Assembly: GCA_947458025.1 (NCBI GenBank)
Contig: CANHCJ010000007.1
Span: 1-35,241, forward strand
Direction: 5' to 3'
Source of the DNA: Rhodospirillales bacterium
GTDB lineage: Bacteria; Pseudomonadota; Alphaproteobacteria; Acetobacterales; Acetobacteraceae
Length of the DNA: 35,241 nt
A program made the position numbers and the translations under genes. The notes under the pieces were generated by a model that made no database searches, was not told the origin of the DNA, and worked only from the letters and a program-made list of their open reading frames with translations. Positions 28,559 through 35,241 of this stretch are shown here, in pieces. Numbering within the stretch: the first letter of the stretch is position 1; each line of letters starts with the position of its first letter.

Positions 28559-29128
28559 TCACCGCGGCGGCATCCACACCGTCTCCTCGGTCCAGCCCAG
28601 CGCCGCGAACTCCGCCGCCCGCAGCGGCGCCTCGGCCACGGAATAGAACTCGTCCAGCTGCGGCGGCTTCACCCCGGTGCCCGACAGCATGGCGTGCGCC
28701 TGGCCGCGATGGTGGATCTGGTGCAGGAACAGGTGCAGCAGCAGCCGGTCGCGCCGCTCCACCTGGGTGCGCGCGCCGCGATGCACGCGCACGTCGGTGG
28801 CCAGGGCGGGGTCGTCCAGCCCGTCGCAATGGGCGATCAGCCGGCCATCCACCTCGGCCTGCGCCGCCTGCAGCGCCGCGACCGTGGCGCAGGGCTGCGG
28901 GTCAGCCCAGGCCGCCGGGCCCAGCGTGCCGCCTTCCAGCGCGTCCACGTAGAACAGGTCGATCACCAGGATGTGGTTCAGGATCCCGCGCAGGCTGGGG
29001 AAGAAACCGGTGCGCGGCGCCTCGAACGCCGCCTGGTCCAGCTGCGCCACCGCCGCCAGCAGCCGGTGGTTGCACCACGCGTTGTTGCGCGCCATCGCGC
29101 GGAAGGTGCCGGCCAGGGTGGGTTGCAT
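28559..29128 (-). CDS. DinB-family putative metal-dependent protein
   Basis: A 189-aa four-helix-bundle protein of the DinB/YfiT-like group. The three-His metal site is recognisable: a His in GILNHILVIDLFY after the first helices, and two in HLFLHQIHHRGQAHAML near residue 140. The N-terminus, FRAMARNNAWCNHRLL, is the usual first helix. Some relatives are thiol transferases or are induced by DNA damage; nothing indicates the substrate here. It is co-oriented with and 55 bp downstream of the DUF1127 gene, so perhaps co-transcribed. Confidence 0.88.
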   Translation of the reverse strand: MQPTLAGTFRAMARNNAWCNHRLLAAVAQLDQAAFEAPRTGFFPSLRGILNHILVIDLFYVDALEGGTLGPAAWADPQPCATVAALQAAQAEVDGRLIAHCDGLDDPALATDVRVHRGARTQVERRDRLLLHLFLHQIHHRGQAHAMLSGTGVKPPQLDEFYSVAEAPLRAAEFAALGWTEETVWMPPR

Positions 29129-29183
29129 CGGCGCATCTCCGCTGGAGGCGACGATGCTGCCACGGCGGAGGCGGCCGCAGAAG

Positions 29184-29435
29184 TCAGCGGCGCGGCGCGG
29201 CCTCGCGCCACATCGGCGTGTTCAGGATGCCGACGCGGTCGGCCTCGGTCAGGCCGACATCCTGCAGCTCGCGCGCGGTGAAGCGGGACAGCTGCGCGTT
29301 CTCGTCGCCGCGCCGGCGCCAGCGGCGCAGCAGGGCAAACAGGCCGGCGCCGCGCGGGGCCGGGATGTCGCGCAGGGGGGTGGAAAGCGGGCCGGGGAGG
29401 AAGCCGGCGAGGGGGCCGGCAAAGGTCTGCGCCAT
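29184..29435 (-). CDS. DUF1127 (YjiS-like) small protein
   Basis: An 83-aa basic protein with the C-terminal DUF1127 motif: LRRWRRRGDENAQLSRF followed by TARELQDVGLTEADR. Family members in alphaproteobacteria are small Arg-rich proteins that can bind RNA and affect phosphate or stress responses; the function here is not known. ATG 29435 is preferred because GGAG lies 7 nt upstream; ATG 29468 would extend the protein by 11 residues without a ribosome site. It is divergent from a LysR regulator across a short gap with two T-N11-A boxes. Confidence 0.85.
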   Translation of the reverse strand: MAQTFAGPLAGFLPGPLSTPLRDIPAPRGAGLFALLRRWRRRGDENAQLSRFTARELQDVGLTEADRVGILNTPMWREAAPRR

Positions 29436-29497
29436 GGAAAACTCCGTCAGCATTGTTGCCGCACTCATGGGAACCGCTTATGCTGCACCGCAGCAAA

Positions 29498-29532
29498 TGA
29501 TGATTTCTCACCCACCGCATGAATTTCCCTCA
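29498..29532. promoter_or_regulatory. Tandem LysR-type operator boxes
   Basis: Two 13-bp sites, TGATGATTTCTCA (29498-29510) and TGAATTTCCCTCA (29520-29532), each have the form TGA-N7-TCA, i.e. a T-N11-A box. Their starts are 22 bp apart, about two DNA turns, so dimers would align on one face. The second is embedded in a perfect CATGA-N7-TCATG repeat that ends 12 nt before the LysR start codon, as expected for autorepression plus control of the divergent DUF1127 gene. Confidence 0.7.
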
Positions 29533-29545
29533 TGATGGGTAGCCC

Positions 29546-30424
29546 ATGACCCAGCCCCTGCCCCCTCTGGGCGGTCTGCGCGCCTTCGAGGCCGCGGCGC
29601 GCCACGGCAGCTTCACCCGCGCGGCCGACGAGCTGCACGTGACCCAGACCGCGATCAGCCACCAGATCCGCAAGCTGGAGGACCAGCTCGGCGTGCGCCT
29701 GTTCGTCCGCACGCCCGGCGCCGTGCGCCTCACCGCCCCCGCCGAGGCCTATCTCGCCGCCGTGCACGATGCCTTCGACCACCTGCGCGCCGCCACCGCG
29801 AAGCTGCAGGGCACGGATGGGCGGCGCGTGCTGCGCCTCTCCACCACCCCGTCCTTCGCCGGGACCTGGCTGGTGCCGCGCCTGGCCGCCTTCCAGGCCG
29901 GGCATCCGGAGATCGACGTGGAGGTCAGCACCTCCATGGCGCTGGTCGATTTCCGGCGCGAGGAGGTGGACATGGCGATCCGCTACGGCCGGGGCAGCTG
30001 GCCCGGGCTGCGCGCCACCTGGCTGCTGTCGGACGACATCTTCCCGGTCTGCACCCCGGCGCTCGCCGCCCGGCTGCACACGCCCTCCGACCTCGCCGGC
30101 CAGCGGCTGATCGCCATCTCCACCTACCGCGACATGTGGCACCGCTGGCTCACCGCCGCCGGCCAGCCGTCCGAACTGGCCGACCATGCCACGGTGTTCG
30201 ACATGCCGATCCTGGCGATCCAGGCAGCCCTGGGCGGCATGGGCGTGGCCCTCGTGCAGGGCCCGCTGGTGGAGGCGGAGCTGGCCGCCGGCCGGCTGGT
30301 GGTGCCCTTCGGCCTCCAGCTGCCCAGCGAGATGGGCTTCTACATCGTCGCCCCGGAGCCCACCGCCGACCGGCCGGAGATCGCCCTGCTGCGCGCCTGG
30401 CTGCTGGACCACACGCACGCCTAG
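29546..30424 (+). CDS. LysR-family transcriptional regulator (GcvA-like)
   Basis: A 292-aa regulator. The N-terminal winged helix-turn-helix reads LRAFEAAARHGSFTRAADELHVTQTAISHQIRKLEDQLGVRLF in pieces typical of the GcvA/AmpR branch (starting PPLGGLRAFEAAARHGS, with VTQTAISHQI as the recognition helix). The C-terminal part is a two-lobe effector-binding domain (about 90-290) with STTPSFAGTWLVPRL at its start. The ligand is unknown. It is transcribed away from DUF1127 and the tandem boxes lie between; it also precedes the Gfo/SBP/hydrolase/SDR operon by 163 bp, so control of that operon is possible. Confidence 0.92.
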   Translation: MTQPLPPLGGLRAFEAAARHGSFTRAADELHVTQTAISHQIRKLEDQLGVRLFVRTPGAVRLTAPAEAYLAAVHDAFDHLRAATAKLQGTDGRRVLRLSTTPSFAGTWLVPRLAAFQAGHPEIDVEVSTSMALVDFRREEVDMAIRYGRGSWPGLRATWLLSDDIFPVCTPALAARLHTPSDLAGQRLIAISTYRDMWHRWLTAAGQPSELADHATVFDMPILAIQAALGGMGVALVQGPLVEAELAAGRLVVPFGLQLPSEMGFYIVAPEPTADRPEIALLRAWLLDHTHA

Positions 30425-30476
30425 TGTCCCGACCGCAAGATCCTGCCGACCTCGATACACATGTGAGCGGGACACT
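30423..30476. repeat. 54-bp segment with perfect 9-bp inverted ends
   Basis: AGTGTCCCG (30423-30431) and CGGGACACT (30468-30476) are exact inverted repeats around 36 nt. The left arm overlaps the LysR stop codon. The GTGTCCCG...CGGGACAC arms resemble insertion-sequence ends, so this could be a deletion remnant or tiny non-autonomous element. The loop is too long and there is no T tract, so it is a weak terminator at best. Confidence 0.5.
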
Positions 30477-30511
30477 GGGCCTTTGTTTTCAGCGGCCTGC
30501 TTGTCCGCTAC

Positions 30512-30533
30512 GTTCGTCCCAAGTCGGACGAAC
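30512..30533. promoter_or_regulatory. Operator-like palindrome upstream of the catabolic operon
   Basis: GTTCGTCC (30512-30519) and GGACGAAC (30526-30533) are perfect inverted repeats with a 6-nt spacer, 55 nt before the first ATG of the four-gene operon. The 22-bp size and placement fit a dimeric repressor site. The regulator is not identified; the LysR protein next door is one candidate but the site lacks a T-N11-A form. Confidence 0.5.
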
Positions 30534-30587
30534 TTCGCGGGCAGGACGCTAGCGCCATGCTGCCCGCCGCAACGGGAGCCAACGCCC

Positions 30588-31616
30588 ATGCCCGCCCCCC
30601 TCCGCTACGGCATCCTGGGTGCCGCCAACATCGCGCGCCAGTTCACCCGCGGCGTCGCCGGCTCCTCGCTCGCCAGCGTCGAGGCGGTGGCCAGCCGCGA
30701 CGCCGCCAAGGCCGCCGCCTTCGCCGCCGAATGCGGCATCCCGCGCCACCACGCCAGCTACGAGGCGCTGCTCGCCGATCCCGCCATCGAGGCGATCTAC
30801 ATCCCGCTGCCCAACGACATGCACTGCGACTGGGCGATAAGCTGCGTGCAGGCCGGCAAGCATGTGCTGTGCGAGAAGCCGCTGGCCATGAACGCCGGCG
30901 AAGCCCGGCGTATGTACGCCGCCGCCCGCCAGGCCGGCGTGCACCTGGTGGAAGCCTACCCCTACATGTCCCAGCCGCAGACGCTGCGCCTGCGCGAACT
31001 GCTGGCGCAGAAGGCGGTGGGCCGCATCCAGCTGATCACCGCCGCCTTCGGCTTCGCCCTGGTGGCCCCCGACGGCACGCCGCTGCGCGACCCCGCCAAC
31101 ATCCGCCTGCTGCCGGAGCGCGGCGGCGGCGGGCTGCTGGATGCCGGCACCTATTCCATGAGCATGGCCCGCATCGTCGCCGGCGAGCGCCCCGCCCGCG
31201 CCTTCGCCACCGGCCGCACCACGCAATCCGGCGTGGACCAGACCATCGCCGCCATCCTGGAATTCCCCTCCGGCGCCATCGCCCAGGTGAGCAGCACGAT
31301 GTCCGCGGCCATGCACCGCCACGCCACCGTCGTGGGCGAGAGCGGCGTGATCGAGACCAGCTACGCCAACCACAAGCCGGCCGATGCCGAGCTCACCCTG
31401 CGCATCAAGCGCGGCGTGCCCGCCACGGTGCCGTTCGAGACCGAGACCGTGCCCGGCGGCGACGGCTTCCGGCTGGAGGCCGAAAGCTTCGCCCGCATGG
31501 TCCGCGAGGGTGCCCCGGCCTGGAACGGCTGCACCGAGGCGGAATCGATTGACACGGCGCTCGCCCTTGCCGCCATTGCGCGCAGCGCCCGCGAGGGCGG
31601 CTGGGTCAACGTATAG
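30588..31616 (+). CDS. Gfo/Idh/MocA-family oxidoreductase
   Basis: A 342-aa NAD(P)-dependent enzyme. An N-terminal Rossmann domain starts RYGILGAANIARQF, and the family EKP motif is at 96-98 (LCEKPLAMN). The C-terminal half is the typical open beta-sheet domain; GGGGLLDAGTYSMSMAR carries the Asp (of DAG) and Tyr near the usual catalytic position, in the style of trans-1,2-dihydrobenzenediol/xylose dehydrogenase-like members. It probably oxidises a sugar or cyclitol-like alcohol; substrate unknown. GGGAG lies 8-12 nt ahead of the ATG. First gene of a tight operon with the solute-binding protein (20-nt gap), serine hydrolase and SDR. Confidence 0.9.
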   Translation: MPAPLRYGILGAANIARQFTRGVAGSSLASVEAVASRDAAKAAAFAAECGIPRHHASYEALLADPAIEAIYIPLPNDMHCDWAISCVQAGKHVLCEKPLAMNAGEARRMYAAARQAGVHLVEAYPYMSQPQTLRLRELLAQKAVGRIQLITAAFGFALVAPDGTPLRDPANIRLLPERGGGGLLDAGTYSMSMARIVAGERPARAFATGRTTQSGVDQTIAAILEFPSGAIAQVSSTMSAAMHRHATVVGESGVIETSYANHKPADAELTLRIKRGVPATVPFETETVPGGDGFRLEAESFARMVREGAPAWNGCTEAESIDTALALAAIARSAREGGWVNV

Positions 31617-31636
31617 CCCTTCGGGAGGATACCACC

Positions 31637-33208
31637 ATGCAACGCCGCAGCTTCCTTAAGGTCGGCCTTGCCGCCGCCGCCGCCCCGCTGGCCGCGCCCG
31701 CCATCGCGCAGCCGGTGCCCACGATGCGCTTCATCCCGCAGGCCAACCTCACCGCGCTCGATCCGGTCTGGACCACGGCCACGGTGACGTTCAACCACGC
31801 CTACTACGTGTTCGACACGCTCTACGCCACCGACAGCAAGGGCGTGCACCGCCCGCAGATGGCCGAGGGCCACACCGTGTCCGAGGATGGCCGCACCTGG
31901 CGCTTCCCGCTGCGCGCCGGCCTGTTCTTCCACGACGGCGAGCCCGTCCGCGCGCAGGATTGCGCCGCCTCGATCGCCCGCTGGGCCAAGCGCGACCCGT
32001 TCGGCCAGATCCTGGAGAGGTCGGTCGAAAGCTGGGGTGCGGCCGATGACCGCACCGTGGAGATCAAGCTGAAGCGCCCCTTCCCGCTGCTGCTGGCCGC
32101 CATCGCCAAGGGCGAGGGCCCGCCCTTCATCATGCCGGAGCGCCTGGCGAAGACCGACGCCAACACCGCGGTGCGCGAGGTGGTCGGCTCCGGCCCGTTC
32201 CGCTTCGTGGCCGACGAGTACAACTCCGGCAGCCGCATGGTGTACGCGAAGTTCGACCGCTACACCCCGCGCCAGGAAGCACCGGACGGCACCGCCGGCG
32301 GCAAGGTGGCGCATTTCGGCCGCGTGGTCTGGAACGTGATCTCCGACCCCTCCACCGCCGGCGCCGCGCTGCAGAACAACGAGGCGGACTGGTGGGAGCG
32401 CCCGCTGGTCGACCTCATCCCCTCCCTGCTGCGCAACCCCGCGATCCGCGCCGAGGTGACCGACCCGGCCGGGCGCCTGGCACTCTGCCGCCCCAACTGC
32501 CTGCAGCCGCCCATGAACGACGTGCGCCTGCGCCGCGCCGTGCTCGCCTGCGTGCGCCAGGAGGAATTCATGCGCGCCAGCCGCGGCGACGACGAGAAGC
32601 TCTGGACCACCAGCCGCAGCCTGTTCCCGAAGAACACGCCGTACTACCAGGACCACGCCGACCTGATGCCCGGCGACCTCGACCGCGCCCGCGCCATGCT
32701 GCGCGAGGCCGGCTATGCCGGGCAGAAGGTGGTGATCATCAACCCCACCGACTTCCCCGATATCGGCCCGCTGGGCCTGGTGATGAACGACGCGCTGAAG
32801 AAGATCGGCGTGAACGTGGAGCTGCGCGAGAGCGACTGGGGCACCGTGATCCAGCGCCGCGCCAGCCGCGAGCCGATCGAACGCGGCGGCTGGAGCCTGT
32901 TCCACACCACCGGCCCCGCGCCCACCTACGGCTCGCCCGTCACCTCGCCGCTGGTGCGCGGCCAGGGCGAGCGCGGCTGGTTCGGCTGGTGGGGCAATGC
33001 CCGCGCCGAGGAGCTGGCCGAGGCCTGGGTGGAGGCGAGCGACCCCGCCCAGCAGACCCGCATCGCCCATGAGCTGGGGCGCCTGGCGCTGTCCGAGGTC
33101 GCCACCATCCCGGTCGGCCAGTTCTACCTGCAAACCGCCTACCGCACCTCGCTGCGCGACATGGTGAAGGGCATCGCGCCGTTCCCCTGGGGCGTGCGGC
33201 CGGCCTGA
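31637..33208 (+). CDS. Tat-exported ABC solute-binding protein (dipeptide/family 5 type)
   Basis: A 523-aa periplasmic protein of the SBP_bac_5 family. The N-terminus is a twin-arginine signal, QRRSFLK plus Ala-rich core, with cleavage expected after AIA (24). The mature part shows the family order: RPQMAEGHTVSEDGRTWRF, LRAGLFFHDGEPVRAQD, VGSGPFRFVADEY, and late AIA-free segments leading to NTPYYQDHADLMPGDLDRARAMLREAGY. Family 5 proteins bind peptides, nickel, glycosides or opines. No permease or ATPase genes accompany it, so it must use a transporter encoded elsewhere. GGGAGG precedes the start by 9 nt. Confidence 0.9.
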   Translation: MQRRSFLKVGLAAAAAPLAAPAIAQPVPTMRFIPQANLTALDPVWTTATVTFNHAYYVFDTLYATDSKGVHRPQMAEGHTVSEDGRTWRFPLRAGLFFHDGEPVRAQDCAASIARWAKRDPFGQILERSVESWGAADDRTVEIKLKRPFPLLLAAIAKGEGPPFIMPERLAKTDANTAVREVVGSGPFRFVADEYNSGSRMVYAKFDRYTPRQEAPDGTAGGKVAHFGRVVWNVISDPSTAGAALQNNEADWWERPLVDLIPSLLRNPAIRAEVTDPAGRLALCRPNCLQPPMNDVRLRRAVLACVRQEEFMRASRGDDEKLWTTSRSLFPKNTPYYQDHADLMPGDLDRARAMLREAGYAGQKVVIINPTDFPDIGPLGLVMNDALKKIGVNVELRESDWGTVIQRRASREPIERGGWSLFHTTGPAPTYGSPVTSPLVRGQGERGWFGWWGNARAEELAEAWVEASDPAQQTRIAHELGRLALSEVATIPVGQFYLQTAYRTSLRDMVKGIAPFPWGVRPA

Positions 33209-33223
33209 GGACACCCACGCCCC

Positions 33224-34344
33224 ATGAGCACCCCCTACACTCCGCCCGCCGATGGCGCCGCCTGGGACCAGGTGGCACCGGAGGAAGCCGGCTTCGACGC
33301 GGCAAGGCTGAACGATGCCGTCGCCTTCGCCCTGGCCAACGAGACCAAGTGGCAGCGCAACGTGCGCACCCAGCTGGAAACCGGCACCTTCGAGCCGCCG
33401 CCGGACAATTTCCTGTTCGGCCCCGTCGCCAACCGCAGCGGCCCCAACGGCCTCATCCTGCGCGGCGGCAAGCTGGTGGCGCGCTGGGGCGACACGCGCG
33501 CGGTCGACATGACCTTTTCGGTCGCGAAATCGTACCTCTCCATCCTCGCCGGCCTCGCCGTGGCCGACGGGCTGATCCGCGACCTCGACGAGCCCGTGGG
33601 CCGCACCGTCGATGACGGCGGCTTCGACGGCCCGCACAACGGCGCCATCACCTGGCGCCATTTGCTGCACCAGACCTCGGAATGGGAGGGCACGCTGTTC
33701 GGCAAGGCCGACCAGATCGACCGCAACCGCACCCTGGCCACCGAGTTCGCCGGCCAGACCAACATGAAGAAGGGCGAGGCCCGCCCGCTGCGCAGCCCCG
33801 GCAGCTACTGGGAATACAACGACGTCCGCGTGAACCGCCTCTCGCTCGCCCTGCTGCGCCGCTTCGGCCGCAGTCTGCCGGAGGTGTTCGCCGAGCGCGT
33901 GATGAACCCGATCGGGGCGTCCAGCGAATGGCGCTGGAGCGGCTATTCCAACTCCTACGTGCTGGTGAATGGCCAGAGCATCCGCAGCGTCTCGGGCGGC
34001 GGCCACTGGGGCGGCGGCGTGTTCATCCATGCCGAGGACCAGGCGCGCATCGGCCTCATGATGGCCCGCAACGGCGCCTGGGGCGGGCGGCAGATCCTCT
34101 CGGCCGACTGGGTGCGCCAATCCGTCACCCCCTGCCCGATCAAGCCCGACTACGGCTTCCTCTGGTGGCTCAACACCGGCCGCGGCCCGAAGCCCAGCGC
34201 GCCGGCGGACAGCTACTGGGCCACCGGCGCCGGCGGCAACTTCACCTGGGTCGATCCCACGCACGACATCGTCGCCGTGCTGCGCTGGCACGACGCCGCC
34301 CAGCTCGATGCCTGGATCGCCCGGGTGCTGGGGGCGCTGAAGGG

Positions 34345-34348
<4 letters not shown>
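33224..34348 (+). CDS. Serine hydrolase of the beta-lactamase/esterase (class C) family
   Basis: A 374-aa penicillin-binding-protein-like hydrolase. The SxxK nucleophile motif is SVAK (S99, K102) in [11 protein letters not shown]. The second motif is around YWEYND, and a late GAGGNF segment replaces the usual KTG box, as in class C esterases. There is no signal peptide, so it is cytoplasmic, unlike true beta-lactamases. Such enzymes hydrolyse esters, lactones or amides. Its place between a solute-binding protein and an SDR suggests cleavage of the imported compound. The TGA stop overlaps the SDR start (ATGA). Confidence 0.88.
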
Positions 34349-35031
<683 letters not shown>

Positions 35032-35093
35032 CACAGTGTTGCCATGACGCCGCGTTGCCGGTAACGCTGGCGCCGTTCCACGCGGACTCACCC

Positions 35094-35241
35094 ATGGCCC
35101 GCCCCCTCTCCGCGCCCCGGCGCATGCATGGCCTCACGCTGCCCGCCGCCCTCGCGGCGCTGGCGGTGCTGCTGCGCCTGCTGCTGCCGCCGATGCCCAT
35201 GCCGGCCCCGGCCGCGCCGCAGGACGCGATGGCCCTGCTGC
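35094..35241 (+). CDS. Start of a small membrane or secreted protein (cut by window end)
   Basis: The frame opens with ATG 35094 (MARPLSAPRRMHGLT) and runs off the right edge. A basic N-terminus is followed by a hydrophobic segment of about 20 residues rich in Leu and Ala (LPAALAALAVLLRLLLPP), then a Pro/Met-rich stretch. It resembles the N-termini of DUF2946-type small proteins, but too little is present to assign it. There is no strong ribosome site. Confidence 0.45.
   Translation, partial: MARPLSAPRRMHGLTLPAALAALAVLLRLLLPPMPMPAPAAPQDAMALL

Noticed and set aside
30423-30476. Rho-independent terminator for the LysR gene
   Set aside because: The 9-bp stem has a 36-nt loop and no following T tract.
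31361-34291. 976-codon minus-strand frame across the oxidoreductase, binding protein and serine hydrolase genes
   Set aside because: Low-complexity Ala/Gly/Arg/His composition typical of antisense frames at high GC; the plus-strand genes carry clear motifs.

Overview
The window is about 35 kb of very GC-rich DNA with near-universal G/C third positions, gapless gene packing and many 4-bp ATGA gene overlaps. The mix of Liv-type and Phn-type ABC importers, a short-form ArgC, a glnB-glnA pair behind a sigma-54-like promoter and DUF1127/GcvA-type regulators points to an alphaproteobacterium. An Acetobacteraceae/Rhodospirillales-like soil or water heterotroph is my best guess, by inference only. 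No rRNA, CRISPR array, phage or complete IS is visible. There is one tRNA, His(GTG).

Layout. 1-1380 (+): 3' part of a membrane-anchored pentapeptide-repeat protein with an AT-richer middle. 1390-7335 (-): a giant (1981 aa) putative type I-secreted metalloprotease-like protein. It has a beta-rich N-terminal region, a matrixin-type HExxHxxGxxH domain, ten Calx-beta modules and an RTX/serralysin-like C-terminus. 7520-9006 (-): argC plus a gamma-carbonic-anhydrase-like protein. 9194-10865 (+): EamA exporter and an SDR protein lacking the catalytic Tyr. 10982-16517 (-): livK-G-F-H-M importer operon with a terminal metallo-beta-lactamase-fold hydrolase. 16621-20223 (-): phnD-C-E-E phosphonate/phosphite-type importer. 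20375-21291 (-): two-subunit MaoC/hot-dog hydratase, divergent from an alpha/beta hydrolase (21385-22275, +). 22172-24055 (-): cytochrome b561-like protein, TfoX-N protein and aspartate dehydrogenase. 24183-25511 (-): tRNA-His and an aminotransferase. 25735-27845 (+): sigma-54-like promoter, glnB, glnA and a strong terminator. 27851-29435 (-): SOUL lipoprotein, DinB-like and DUF1127 proteins. 29546-30424 (+): LysR regulator, divergent from DUF1127 with two T-N11-A boxes between them. 30588-35031 (+): a tight four-gene catabolic-looking operon (Gfo/Idh/MocA oxidoreductase, Tat-exported solute-binding protein, serine hydrolase, SDR). 35094-end (+): start of a small membrane or secreted protein.

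Most genes are ordinary metabolism and transport. The least expected structure is a roughly 120-130 bp AT-rich, multi-hairpin intergenic repeat present twice in opposite orientations (10863-10984 and 17461-17591). Its flanking hairpins are nearly identical between copies. Its outermost arms differ in sequence yet remain complementary in both copies, which suggests selection on structure. One copy exactly fills a convergent gene gap and contributes both stop codons; the other splits the phn operon. Other points of interest are the Calx-beta metalloprotease with a lost Met-turn methionine, the Tyr-to-Val SDR, the glnB sigma-54 promoter, the LysR boxes and two palindromic sites ahead of the last operon.
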